Assembly (NCBI GenBank): GCA_027972325.1
Contig: JAPMOS010000001.1
Coordinates: forward strand, 157,001 to 221,000
Origin: Paratrimastix pyriformis
Taxonomy: Eukaryota > Preaxostyla > Paratrimastigidae
Direction of reading: 5' to 3'
Length of the DNA stretch: 64,000 bases
Shown here piece by piece: positions 12,407-24,900 of this stretch. A program made the translations under genes and the position numbers. Numbering within the stretch: the stretch's first letter is position 1; the number at the start of each line of letters is the position of its first letter. The notes beneath the pieces are model-generated. The model worked only from the letters and a program-made list of their open reading frames with translations. It was not told the DNA's origin and did not search any database.

Positions 12407-13388
12407 TCCTGCTCGCCGTTCCGGGGTTGCAATCCCTTTGCCTGCATCGGCCATTCCTTTCCGCCCGACCTTTCTTCCTCTTTCCCACTTTGCCCCCCCT
12501 TCGCACACCTTGAATCCCCTTCCCTGTCCACTGTCTCTGACCCTGTCCTTGCCTTTTCCATGGCCCAACACGAATGCAACTCAGTTCCGAGGGCAGGGGC
12601 TCGGGCGGACGTGGGCAGGGGACTGCGGCAGGTCGGCCTCCCTTGATCCGTGACGGTGTGGTATCGGGCCCAGCTGTCTGCCCGTCGCTCGTCGGGCGTT
12701 CGTGCCGCCCCTGGCCAGCCAAACCGCGTGGCCCCTCCAAGACAAACCACCAACAGAATGACCCCGCCAAGTCGCCCATACAGCTCAAACTACCAACGCA
12801 CAGATTTCCCACCGGCGGCCAAGCCACTCCTGCAGCTCAAGCAAGACCGGACGAGCGTCGCCGTCTCATCGGGCGACCTCAACGGCAGATGATCGCCGCA
12901 GGAGTGGCTCAGCCCCCACAGAGACGGACCGTTGGTAGAGGAGGGATGTTTTGCGGCGGCGCATGGGCGTTCCCGCGGGTTCCCGTGGGCCAGGCTATTC
13001 TCAGAGATTCAATGCTCCCGCCTGCTTGGGCCACATGACCTCGTGTCGGTCCCTCGCCGTGAGGAGCCCCAGTTGGGAGTGGTCGAGAGGGGTGGGGTGG
13101 GATTGGGGGGGGGGGGGGGGGGGCGGAGTGACCCCGGAGATGGCCTGCAGTGTGACGACCCGGGAACCCCCGTGCCGAGAGGACAACCGGTGGTCTTCGA
13201 GATGGCCCGGCGAAGTCCCGCGGGGCCTTCCCTGCTGCCAGGGTCGGCCCCTGACTGCCACCCTGTGATGGCCATGTCCACGAGCCATCAAGCGCCCGCG
13301 AGCGCGACGACAGTCGAGCGGGGGGGACGGCAGGGTATGTCCGTCGGCAGGGTACGTCCACCTGATGGGTCATCACACAATGTCGCCT
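12407..13388. other. Intergenic, no gene recognised
   Basis: Several overlapping frames of up to about 150 codons exist on both strands, but none shows a recognisable motif, a paired splice pattern or a relative elsewhere in the window. It contains a G run near 13107-13123. I see nothing supportable here. Confidence 0.4.
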
Positions 13389-15315
13389 TTATTTTGGGTT
13401 TGACCAAACTTTTGAAAAATGTTTCAGTGTATTCTTCAACGGGTCGGGACAGAGGTCAGTGCGAGAAGGAGGAGCGGAGGAGAATCTTTTTGGCCCGGCC
13501 GGGGGGCCTTGCTGGGCGGCGCCCATTGCGCGCATCTTCTGGAGGAGCTCCTTGACGGCGGCCCGCTTGCGCATGCGGCGGTCGAGCTCGGCGGGGTGCA
13601 GCGCCTCCACGTTGGTCAACACCACCAGGCCCGAGCCCAGGGGGGCCGCCCCCAGGGCATCGGCCTTCGCGGGGTGCTGATGGGCCGAGGGCGAGGGGGA
13701 GGCGAAGCGGAGGGGGGAGGGTGATGGGAATGAGGTGAGTGGTTGGAGTGGTTGGAGTGAGGTGAGTGGTGGGAGTGGTATGAGTGCTGTCGATGTGGCA
13801 AATACTGTGAGCGCCAGTGATGATATGATGTGCTGTGACGAGTGATGATGTGTGATTGATGTGTAAGGGGCGGGTGCGGGGGATCCGGTGGTGGAGGAGC
13901 TTCCCTTCCCAGGCCGCTCTCACACAGCGGGCGGTGGTGGTGGTGGTGGTGGGGGGGCGAGACCATGCACCAGCCGGACGGGTGGTGGCGGTGGTGGTGG
14001 TGGTGGCGGCGGCGGCGGGGCCCGCGACGAAGATGTGCGGGGGGATGACAAGGCCCGAGGGCACGACCGGAACGGGGGCCTATGGGAGCGGCGGGGGGGC
14101 GGCCACGGGGCCTGGTGTCGGGACCCCGGTCAAGGTCGGGTACAGGTCTTGGAAGGTGAACCCTGGGGTGGTTGCGACGGCCTCCCCCGCGAGCTGTCCG
14201 GCAGTGAGGGCGAGGGCACTTGATCGGAGAGCAGCCATTGGGGTCAGGCAGCGGCCGTGGCCCCGGCAGCCTGGCCGTCCTCCATCAGCAGGGCCTCCCC
14301 GGGCTGGATGGTGACGGTGCTGGTGCCCCGGAGGCGCTCCACCGCGCGCAGGGTGTTGAAGCGGGACTGCTGGCGCACCATGGTGTGCTTGGCCAGCTCC
14401 TTGGTCAGGGGCGGCACGTAGAGGTCCAGCGAGTACTTGGCCTGCACCTCGTCGAAGGGCACTCGGCTGGCGGAGGGGGGGGTGGGGTTGGGAAGCGGGG
14501 GGGATTGTTGTTGTTGATGTGGTGGTGGTGGAATGGAGTGGAGAGGGACTGAGCGGGGGGGCACACCAGTGGATCACCAGAGCTTTGGCGGGCATCGGTG
14601 TGGAGGAGATGCGTGAAGAGGGTGGGTGGGTGGGTGGCGGAAGGAGGTCTTTGTGAAGGAGTGCGTTCAGGGTGATGCAGAAACATGGATGTGAGTGAAG
14701 GGGGGTGTGTGGTGGTGGTGGCGGGAGCGAGGGGCAGGGTGCAGGGGGCGGGTTGGGGGGGCCGACGGACGGGCAGGATGAAGAGGCGCACGAAGTCCTT
14801 GACCCAGAGGGCGACCGTGACGGCCCCGATGATGGCCATGGCCGCGATCTCCAGCCAGAAGTTGGCGTCCCGCAGGATGGACTGGCCGCCCCACATACAC
14901 ACGCAGTCCCCCAGCACATCGCAGCACATCACACACAGCATGACAGACAGATCAGCCAACGGTCGTGGGGATCGCCGATCGACATCCACCCCCGTTCCGA
15001 TTCGGTTCGGTTCGGTTCGGTTCGGTTCGGTTCGGTTCGGTTCGGTTCGGTTCGGTTCGGTTCCGTGAGATGAGGAGGGAGAAGAAGAGAGGAAGGGATG
15101 CTGGATGCCGGGGCAGGTGGGACGGACGGTGCCCGAGACGAGCCATTCCGCGAGGGGGAACGGAATAGCAGAGGGGAGAGAGCGGGAAGGAACGAGAGCG
15201 GCGGGACGGTGGGGGACGGTGCCCGAGACGAGACGGTCGCGGGTGCAGCTGAGGAAGAGGCTGCCGCCCAGGTGGATGAGCGGCCCGATGGGCTGGATGA
15301 ACCACAGCACAATCC
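13389..15315 (-). pseudogene. Inverted, altered copy of 3' end of the first membrane-protein gene
   Basis: Reading leftwards from 15315, this repeats the gene at 2945-4570. It has the exon with VLWFIQPIG and IHLGGSLFL, the TM exon ending ILPVR (about 14875-14765), the VPFDEVQAKYSLDL exon (about 14465-14240) and the LTNVEALHPAELDRRM exon (about 13620-13500). Differences: 27 nt coding for DSHALSTTE in the parent (3843-3869) are absent in frame, the following exon diverges after EDGQ and reaches a stop, and the upstream TM exons are missing. The copy starts abruptly at CGGATTGTGCTG near 15313. An Ala/Thr/Pro-rich stretch between 13950 and 14240 has no match in the parent. It could be a short expressed relative, but lacking a 5' end it is more likely a relic. 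Confidence 0.65.
15000..15062. repeat. (TTCGG)n pentamer microsatellite
   Basis: About twelve uninterrupted TTCGG units within an intron-equivalent of the inverted copy. The parent intron near 3170-3200 has only a few interrupted GCGGAAC/CGGAAC units at the same place, so the array expanded after duplication. Confidence 0.95.
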
Positions 15316-15767
15316 GTGGAGAGAGAGAGGGGGAGGATCGGGCAGGGGAAGAAGCCCACTTGGCAGGCATGCCGCGCCACGGCCCTGAGGACTGTGCAGC
15401 GCCAGTTTTGCCCCCTTTCTGGCCGAGTCGGCGGCTCCGCGGGTTCGGGCGCCGCTGGACTGCCGTCCCCCAGTCAGGACGCACCCCGGAGGGGCGCATT
15501 CACTTCGCGGGTGGCGCGTCGGGCCTGAGCGAGAGCCCCGAAATCCCTGTTGGGCAGTTAATTGCCGGAAAGAGCGAAGAAAAACCGCGATGACCTCCGC
15601 AGCGGGCCCTGTCCGTCACTGGAGAGGCTCGCCAGGTCGCGGCACCATGTTGCATGACGCTCCCGAATGCGATCCCTGGCATGAATACGACAAGGTGATC
15701 AAGACTCAACCGCAGTCAAAAGTCTGACATAATCTCAAGATCCCCCGGTAAGCGTGCTCTCCCTGTG

Positions 15768-17416
15768 ATGACTCATCCGGCAGTTTTGTTGATCCCGGGC
15801 ACAGGCGGCTCTATTCTCAAGGTCAGAGAGAAATCCGGCAAAGAGATGGTTATTTGGCCCATCATACGGGGAGCCAACAAGACCATTGAACAGTACATGT
15901 GGTGCCGCACTCGGCCGGGGAGTTTCGAAATCGAAAACGTCACCCCTGACATTGAGGTTTTTGCCCCAGACGACAACTTCGGGCTTTGGTCGATCAGCGA
16001 CATGTTGCCAGGTTTGCGAAATATTCTCATCGCAGCATCCCTCCAACGTCTCTTGTCCAGGAATGCCTTTGCCCGCCCAATTCACGGGTTACTACTTCGC
16101 TCTCATTGAGTTCCTCAAGAAGAACGGATACACACCCGGCAAAGAGTCTGTGCCTAACCGTCCGAAAAACCCGGCTCACCTTTTCCCCCGGCAGCTTATG
16201 GGGATGTCTGTCCTACTTTCTGTTTGGCTGCATCATCACTTTCGTGACTTGCCTTGTCTTTGATCTTCTGCTTGACCTGTTCCCTTGAAGATCCCTACGA
16301 TTTTCGCCGGTGTTGCTCAGACAGCCGGACTCTTGAAGGCCTCCGAATGTCTGCTCCCTCACGACGTTTTTCACGCTCACGAGGCGTTTCTCGCAGGCGG
16401 ATCGAGCAGGCATACGAATCCTGTGGCCGGCAGAAGATCGTCCTGATTTCGCACAGCATGGGCGGCCTCGTGGTTCGCTCCTTTCTGGCCCTGTACCCAC
16501 ACATCATCAGCCGATGTGTCGCCTCGTGGGTCTCCGTGTGTACGCCCTTCCAGGTCCGGCACTTGGCACCATCTTCGCCTCCATAACCCACCCCCCAGGG
16601 CACCTGCGGCAAAGTGGTGCAGGCGGCCATCTACGGGTATAACCTGCAGCTGCCCGAGTTCATCCTGGCCAACGAGAGCTTCCGCCAGATCGAATGCTCC
16701 TCGCCGGCCCTTTGGTGGATGATGTTCCCCAAGGGATTCCCCTACTCGCCCAAGATGGCCATCCGCCGCCCAGGTCTGCGCCGGGTCGCGGGGGAGGGGA
16801 GCAGTCATCATCACCCCGCCATCATCACCACCCGCCACCCGCCATCATCGCCCTGCCATCACCCCCCCCCCCCCCCCACATCATCATCATCATCACTGTC
16901 CTTCATCTGATCCCCCCGCTCTCCGGCCCGGGATGGGTGGCGCAGGGGTCGACGGCTACGAGTGGTACGGCACTCACATCGACACGGCCACGGGCCTGTC
17001 GCGGGACATGGAGGCGGCCAGCCCCGAGACCGTGAACGCCCTCCTCGACCAGACCGCCACCGGCGCCACCCCATCGGAGAGCCCCTCCGCGTTGCCTGCC
17101 CCACCCCGCTCGCCCGTTCGGAAGCCATATTTGGTGATGGTGGCTCCGCCCCGGTCCAGCCGGAGGTCCTCGAGGACGTGGTGCGGCACGAGGCCCTCGA
17201 GATGGTCCCCATGTCCCGGGATGGGGAGCCCCTCGCACCGCCCCAGAAGGAAGACGAGGAGAAGGAGAAGGAGAGCGAGAAGGAGCCGCCCGCGCTTGCG
17301 GCACGCCGGCTGAGGTTCGACGATGTCGCCAACGGGTCTGACACTCCCCTCCACCCACCACCCACCACCACCACCACCATCCCCCTCCACCCCTCACATG
17401 AGCTCATCCGTGCTGT

Positions 17417-17447
<31 letters not shown>

Positions 17448-20400
17448 ACAGGTCGCCCGCGCCATCCCCTCCTCGGATTCACACCCCGCCCCGCGGCGCC
17501 CACCCCATCGTCCGCCCCTCACCCGGCGGCGGCGCCCCTGCCCGCGCTTGTCGTCCAACCGCGCCCGTCGCTCTTCAAGATCGCCCTCGAGCCGCTCTCG
17601 GAGCACCCCCTCTACGCCCGGACCTCCCTCACCAGCCGCATCGAGGTGCGGCTCCCCTTGGGCGACATCCCCCTGCCCCTGTCCATGCCCCAGGAGGCCG
17701 GCCACCCCGCGGACCAATGCCCACCCGCCGTGCCTGCCCCCAACCAGATCCTGACCATGTCCCGGCCCCAGGAGGACGCCCACGCCCCGCCGACCCTTGC
17801 TGGCGGCGATGATGTTGTATCGCTTGTCCCGCACCCTGCGGCGGCGGCGGTGCCGAACGTGGAGGCTGTCGCTTCTTCGGCCGTGCCCGTTGCTGCCCCG
17901 GCCATGGCCACCGCCACGGCCACCCCCGGCCCGGTGGTGGCCGATGTTCGCCCGCCGACTGAGGCCACTCTTCCTGCCGCCGCCCCTACCGTTGCCACGT
18001 CCACCACTCCGACTGTCGCCACTGCGACCACCACCGCCGGCGACGTCATTCCCAGCAGCGCGGAGGACGAGCCCTCTGTCCCGCTCGAGTTTGTCACGAC
18101 CACCCTCCGCGAGACGCCCCTCACCGGCTCCCCGCCCCTGGGCGCTCGGACAGGCAGTTGCCGGACGTCACCCCCGCAGTCCCCGTCCCCTTCTTCGCCG
18201 CCCCCAGCCTATGTCCCCGCCGAGCACTGCGTCCTGACGGGCCCCATGGGCGAACACGACATGCGCCATCTGCCCACCCTGCTCACCCCCGTGCTCCTCC
18301 AGAAGGCGCCCGGGCCCTCGCCGCCGGCCGCGGCCCCGGAGGCCGCCACCTCGCGGCCCAGCAGTCGGGCATCGAGCCGGGGCCGCGACCGAGCCGGCTC
18401 CTTCCCGACGCCCCTCCTGGGCCTGGGCGGCGCCGCGTCCTCCAGCGCCACCGACTCCGCCGCCGCCGCCGCCGCCGCCGCCCGGCCGAAGTCGGCCACC
18501 CGATCCCGCCCCCACTCACCCACCGACGGCTCGCCCGCTCCCACCAGCAGCAGCCCGCTCCCGCCGGCGCCGTCACCATCATCATCCGGGTGGGGCCTGC
18601 CCTTCGGGCTCTCCACCAGCGCCCTCAACTTCTCGCTGCCCTCCATCCCCAACGCCCTCTGGGAGCGCTTCTGGGCGGCGACGCCCCGGAAGAAGCCCGA
18701 GGGTGGCGCTGCCTCGCCCGCGGCGACCCCCGGGGATGCCCCCAAGCCGGCCCCGACAGCCGAGGAGTTCGTGATGGTCGAACGGAGCGTCTCCGAGAAG
18801 CCCACCCCCGAGGAGATGGCCTCCTCGCCCCCCTCGTCCGCGTCCTCGCACCTCAGCACGACCCCCAGCCCTGCCGCCCCCGCCGCCGCCGCCTCCCCGC
18901 CGCCCCCGGCCGAGACCTCATCATCGGCCCTGGAGGAAGCGGTCCCCCTTGCCGATCCCACCCCTCCCTCCCTGGCCCCGTCGCCCGAGGGCCCCGCCCC
19001 TGCCAGCTTTGAGGAGGCCCCCCTGCGGGCCACGGTCGAGCGGCTCCTCTCCACCAGCAAGGGCAGCCTGTCCCTGCTGAAGAGCAACCCCTCGTGGGCC
19101 CAGCAGATGGTCGAGAAGGTCCTGGCCACCCAGATGCTGGACAACTCGCAGTACAGCCCGCCCCCCCAGCAGAAGAACCTGCTCGATGTGGTGCGCAAGG
19201 TCTGGCCGCACACCCCCGCCGCCCCGCCCCGCCCCGCCCTCGTCGCTCGACAGCATTGGCTCTTGGGGGGAACGGGAAAGTCATGGTGGTGGAGGGCAGG
19301 GGGCGCAAAAAAGTCTCCGAACTGTAGCTGTCATCACCATTCACCCCCCTCCCTTTTGTTGTGGATGGAGCAGCTTGCCCGGCTGCACCGGCACCACTAC
19401 TTCGACCTGAACCTGACCCACTGGGCCCACGTGGAGCACATCCGCAACATGCCCCTCCGCCTGCCGGCCGACTTCCGGGTGTACAACATCTACGGGGTGG
19501 GTGTGCCCACGCCCTGGCACCTGGTCTTCGACACCCCCGTCGCCGACGACCCCGAGCTGCTCACCCCGGCAATGCGCGGACGCGGCCGCTGGACGTCGGT
19601 CGATGGCGACGGTCCGCTGGCAGGGAGGGAGAGCGCAAGGGGGAGGTGCAGGGTGCAGGGTGCGGGGTGCGGGGTGCGGGGTGCGGGGTGCGGGGTGCGG
19701 GGTGCAGGGTGCAGGGTGCAGGGTGCAGGGTGCAGGGTGCAGGGTGCAGGGTACAGGGTGCGGGGTGCAGGAGCAAGGGTGAGAGCAAGGGTGAGAGCAA
19801 GGGTGAGAGCAAGGGTGAGAGCAAGGGTGAGAGCAAGGGTGAGAGCAAGGGTGAGAGCAAGGGTGAGAGCAAGGGTGAGAGCAAGGATGAGGAGCTGGAG
19901 CTGGAGCTGGGGGGGGGGGGGGGGGGTGGGGGTGGGTTCACGTGGCCGGATGGTTTCGGCTCGGTCAGCAACCAGGCGAGGCGAGGCATGCAGGGGATCA
20001 TCACACGCGGATCTTTCTTCTCTTCTCTGGTCCTCTTTGGGGGCAGGGACGGTGGCCTCGATCAGCGCCCAGTGCGACCGGATCCCCAACGCCCAGCGCT
20101 TCGAGCTGAAACGTCCGTGGGGGGGGGGGGGGGGGGGGGGGGCCATGGCCCACCAGCCCCGATCCACAATCCTCCGCATGCCCTCCCACCCCTTTACCTC
20201 GTCACCGGGGCTGGGCCACACGGAGATCTCACACCACCCCCGACCATCCATCCATCCCTTTCCCTCCCCCCCCCCCCCCTCCAGAGCTTGGCCACATGGA
20301 GATCCTGGCCGACCCGCAGCTGTTCAACATCCTGGCGGGCATCCTGGACATGCCCCTGCCCCGGGCCCCCTTCCCACTGCCCGCCCTGCCCGAGCGGTCC

Positions 20401-20988
20401 CTGCCCCCGGAGGTCATGCAGACCGTCTGCAGCCCGCAGTCCCTCGGCCAGCCCTCCACCGCCCCGCAGCAGCAGCAGCAGCAGGAGCAGCCCGGAGGCG
20501 CCGCCCCAGACCCGGGTCTCATCGCCAAGCTGCTGCGGCCCTTCATGAAATCGCCCGTCACGAGCCCGGCCGCCAGCACCCCGGGTCCCGTCCCTGCCTT
20601 GGCCCTGTCTCCCCCGCCCCTGTCTCCACCGCCCCTGGTGGCGTCCGCCGCAGCCGCAGCCGCCCATGCGCTGGGGGAGACCGTGGCCCTCGCCACTGGA
20701 ACCGCCGCCGCTCTGGCAGCGGGTGCTGTGGCGACCGCCACTGCCGCTGCCACCGCCGCTGCCACCGCCGCTGCAACCGCCGCCGCTGCGACCGCCGCTC
20801 CCGTCACCACTGCTACTACCGCCGCCGCCACTGCCACTGTCACCACTGCCACCACGGCCACGGCCACGGCCACCACTGCCCAGGCCGCCCTGGCTGTCCC
20901 CGCCAAGGCCTTGGAAAGCCTGACCCACTTCCTGGGGGAGGGGCTCGCTCGCTGGACGGGCAACAGCCCAAAGCCCTCCAAGCAGTGA
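15768..20988 (+). CDS. LCAT-family acyltransferase/phospholipase with large disordered insertion
   Basis: Lecithin:cholesterol acyltransferase/phospholipase A-type alpha/beta hydrolase. Start MTHPAVLLIPG at 15768 gives the oxyanion motif PGTGGS near the N terminus. Later exons give YYFALIEFLKKNGY (from 16061), DPYDFR (about 16292), the nucleophile Ser in SHSMGG (about 16450), YGYN, and a C-terminal block with RVYNIYGVGVPTP (about 19480). The acid is in VDGDG|TV, split by an intron (19611 to about 20047), and the His is in LGHMEIL (about 20290). The triad is therefore complete. Between SPALWWMMFPKG/DGYEWYG (16700-16990) and the NIYG block lies an insertion of roughly 650-700 residues rich in Pro/Ala/Ser (17.1-19.2 kb), absent from ordinary LCATs. 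After the His, a Q- and Ala/Thr-rich tail runs to TGA at 20986-20988. Exon borders around 17060-17460 are unclear because the frame changes. Confidence 0.8.
19640..19900. repeat. GTGCAGG / GTGCGGG and GTGAGAGCAAGG minisatellites in LCAT intron
   Basis: In the intron splitting the DGDGT motif: about seventeen 7-bp units (GGGTGCA or GGGTGCG) to about 19770, then about nine 12-bp units GTGAGAGCAAGG to about 19887, then a G run. The open frames through it reflect the repeat. Confidence 0.95.
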
Positions 20989-21205
20989 TGAACGGGGGAA
21001 TATTTGGGTGATGATGATGATGATTGATGACTTGTTTGCTGCTGTGGACGGGGGGCGCTTTGTGCGCCGACCGGGGACGAAAAAGTGAACTATCTTTGCG
21101 TTGCGTGCTGCTTCTGTGTGTGTGCGCGCGTGCATGCCTCTTTCCTTTTGCACTGAGGCGATCTCTTTTTTCTCTTTTGGGTCAAGATAATTTGAGGCAT
21201 AAAAA

Positions 21206-21276
21206 CGCTAGGGCCGGGGATTGAACCCGGGTCTCTTGCGTGACAGGCAAGAATTCTGCCACTATACTACCCCAGC
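21206..21276 (-). tRNA. tRNA-Asp (GTC)
   Basis: On the minus strand a full cloverleaf folds: acceptor GCTGGGG/CCCTAGC (one G-U pair), anticodon arm CTTGC-CTGTCAC-GCAAG with anticodon GTC, T arm CCGGG-TTCAATC-CCCGG and a 4-nt variable loop. G73 and C38 agree with Asp identity. A run of five T follows directly (AAAAA at 21201-21205 on +), a Pol III terminator. The D arm (GTAT...GAAT) is weak, and the stretch GGCAGAATTCTTGCC looks like eukaryotic tRNA-Gly rather than Asp. No intron is seen. Confidence 0.9.
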
Positions 21277-21537
21277 TTGTTGATGCGAACTTATCAGCCA
21301 ACGATTGACCCGATTGGGGTGGGTGGGTGGGTGGGTGGGTGTGGGTGGTAAAAACTAGAACCAACAATAACAAGAACAATAGCGCGGGAAACGCCCGCAG
21401 ACAACACCAAACAACAGACAGACAGACAGACAAACAAACAGGAACATCTCCAACTCCGAAAAAAGAGAGACGTGAGAGAACGCATGTCGCTGAGCCGATA
21501 AAAAAAGAGTCGCGAACAACGAAAACCAATCCCATCC

Positions 21538-21882
21538 CTACCCCGAAACATCATGTTGGGGGGGGCCACGCGGCGGCGGGTGCCGGGGCTCTGGCGGAGG
21601 TCCGGGCTGCTTGCTGTAGAGGGAAGAGTATAGCTGCAGGACCTGGCGCTCCTCGATGGAGAAGACTGCCCGGGTGAGCAGCTCCAGGCTGCGCCGAACC
21701 ATGATCTGCTCGTCCTCGGGCTGCGGTGGGTGGTGCGTGGGTGAAGGGGACGATGAATGACGACGATGATTGAACGACGATGATTGAACGACGATGATTG
21801 GATGATGATCGGCAGTGATGATGATCGGCAGTGATGATGATCGGCAGTGATGATGATCGGCAGTGATGATGATGATCGGCAG

Positions 21883-21959
<77 letters not shown>

Positions 21960-24900
21960 GGAATGGTGGCAATGCCGGCTGACCTGGAGGGATGTGATCT
22001 GGTCACACATATCCCGGGCTGCCCTGTTGAGGCGCTCCTCGGGCCCCAGGCCCACGAGCTCGTCGGGGACCTGGTCGCCCTCGGGGCTCACCATGGCCGC
22101 GCAGATCCCCATGAAGTTGGCGAATTCGCCCTCCCCCAGCCGGGCCCGGCCCGGCCGGACGGCCCGGTAGAGGGTGTAGAAGAGAAAGCCTGGGTGGGGG
22201 ATGGAGACGGAGATGGTTGATGACGATGCTTGAAGAACGTAGGTTAGCCAGGGCGACGATGGTTGGCGATGATGATGTTGCTGCTGACGATGCTGATGAT
22301 GCTGGCGATGGTGGTGGCGATGGTGGTGGCGATGATGAGGGGTGCATGATGAGGGGTGCATGATGAGGGGTGATGATGATGAGGGGTGATGATGATGAGG
22401 GGTGATGATGATGATGATAATGATAATGACAAGTCAGGTGAGCTCGCTTCGTTACGCTTTCAATCGGGTGACTATCTCCCCGAGGAAGGGTTGACCTGGA
22501 GTCGACCGCGACCACCCTGCGGGGATATGGCAGGGTGGCCGGAACGACTGGTGAGGTCGCCGTCCTTCCCCGACCCATTTGAAATTTCGACCTTGGTGGC
22601 TATCCCCCCGGGGAAGGGCTGATCGGCGGCCGGTCCCGACCACGGTTCGCTGGATTTATGGGTCCCTCCAGCGAACAGTGAGGTCGCCGTGCTTCCCCGA
22701 CCTGTTTGAAATTTTGACCTTGGTGGCTATCCCCCCGGGGAAGGGTTGACCTGGGGGCCACCACGACCACGGTTCGCTGGATTTATGGGTCCCTCCAGCG
22801 AACGGTAAGGTCGCCATCCTTCCCCGACCCGTTTGAGCCTGTTTGAAATTTTGACCTTGGCGGCTATCCCCCCGGGGAAGGGTTGACCTGGAGTCGATCG
22901 CGACCACCCTGCGATGATAGGGCAAGGTGGTCCGAACGACTGGTGAGGTCGCCATCCTTCCCCGACCCGTTTGAGCCTGTTTGAATTTTCGACCTTGGTG
23001 GCTATCCCCCCGGGGAAGGGTTGCCCTGGGGCCACCACGACCCCGCTTCTAAACATATGTTGGGGTCCCCGACCGACTGGTGAGGTCGCCATCCTTCTCC
23101 GACCATTTTGAAATTTGACATGATCCCATAATATTTTTGGATCGTGTCCCACAATTTTGGGAGTGCCTCCCAAGTAGGGTATATAAGGGCCACCCCCCTT
23201 GGGGGACTTGTGAAGATGGGATTGGAGGGGCCGAAGGGCCGAAAAGCCGAAATGCCGCAAGACACAGTAGGCTTAGTAGACCTGGTAGGCTCTCATGCGC
23301 CTGTGGCGCCCAGGCTGCGTCCGGCCCCACCTTCAGGTGCGATCGTTGTCCGGACAACACTGTTGCGAAAATGTTGCGAAATCGTTGCGAAATCGGTGCG
23401 AAACATGGTAGCGCTCTCTGGCCTCTGCCCTTGATGCCAAGCCCGCAGCCGCCCGAACCCGCTTGGAGACCCGAAGCACAATGGCCCGCCCGGTCAAGGT
23501 TGGCGATCCCCCCCTGATGAATGCCCCTACCATCCCGGCCTTGCGACGGGTTCTCTCGGGTGCTGGTCCACGGTGACCTGGACCGCTCGGACAGCTGGCC
23601 GGACCCCACTCCAACAACACGGTGCGCTCTCCAGGATACCACTGTGGCCTGTGGACGTCCCCGCAGTGCTGCGGTAAGCCGGTCCCGAACACATAGGGTG
23701 TGATGACGGCTGCACTCTCCCCCTGGCAAATGGCGTGTTGCCCCTAAGTTGGCAAAAGTCCGACGGCATGAGGACTAAAAATACCAACTGCCTTTGGGTC
23801 GGGTCGGTGCCGGGGGGAGAGCCCTGGGATTTTACAGATTTTTGGAAGGCCGCCCTCAGTTCCTTCCCCCGAAAAGTCGTCCCTGTTTTTCGGTATTTAT
23901 ATATGTAGAATGATGCTGATGATGCGGATGCCGGTCCCAGACCGGCAGCCACCAGGATGTACACCGCGAGAATGGCCACCAGGGTCCAGGCCAGCACCCC
24001 CGCCTCGGGGCTCTCATTGGATGAGCCCGACGAGGCGAAGTGCAGGCCGCACAGCAGGAGCGAGAGGGTGGCCACCAGGCCCAGCTGCTCGTGGAGGTTG
24101 TTGATGTTGTACCGGAAGGGGCGCAGGTTGACTTGCAACAGGAGGGAGATCAGCACGCCGACCGCCGCGATGCCCAGCTGCTGCATTGGGTGGGCGCTGC
24201 GGGCGCCGACGACGAAGCCCAGGGCCGCCTGTGCACGTGACGCCAAGGACGATGACGATGACGATAGGGGGAGTGGGGGTGGGGGGATGGGAGTGGGAGT
24301 GGGAGTGGGAGTGGGATGAGATGATGGCGATAATGACGAGGACGACGATGATGATGGTGAAGTATTGAATGATGTTTGGATTGGATGATTGATGACTCGA
24401 TGGCTGGCTGATGATTGTGCGATGCAGATGATTGATGCTAGCGACGGGATGATGCTGGCGCTGGGGCTGATGCCGGTTGTGCCTCCCAAAGAGCCGAACC
24501 ACCGGGGGGGCGGACAGGCCTTGCGTCCGATGAGGACGATCTCCCAGTAGAACAGATGCGGCTTGTACTTGCGGAACAGGAAGGACCCGGCCTCCAGCAC
24601 CCCGTCCCGCTGCCCGGCCACCGCCTCTGCGGCAGCAGCCGCGGCCGCCCCGGGGCCGGCCGCCCTGCCCCGGGCCCGGGCCGTGGCTGCGACCAGGGCG
24701 GGCAGCGTGGGTTCGGCGTCGGGCGGGCAGGCGGCCAGGGCGGCCCGGGTGCCCTCGGGGCCGGGGCTGGCGGCCCCCGGGTCGGGCGAGGTCCCCACGG
24801 GCAGAAAGAGCGCGCGCTGGGCGGGCGGGTCGAGGGCGGCGCCGTCTGGGGGGAGGGCCATTGGGTGGTGCGCGGGCGTGGTGGGGGTGATGGGTCGGTC

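Noticed and set aside
15000-15062. Interstitial telomere repeat
   Set aside because: TTCGG does not match any telomeric unit I know and is absent elsewhere in the window.
14965-15312. Pentapeptide-like TEPNR repeats
   Set aside because: They come from the (TTCGG)n pentamer, not from a protein repeat; 5 bp is not in frame with codons and the parent gene lacks it.
22470-23105. CRISPR-like array
   Set aside because: The units are 126-140 bp with no short repeat and unique spacer pattern, in an intron of a eukaryotic gene.
23049-23729. 226-codon minus-strand gene
   Set aside because: It runs into the 130-bp tandem array, has no motif and lies inside an intron of a well-supported gene.
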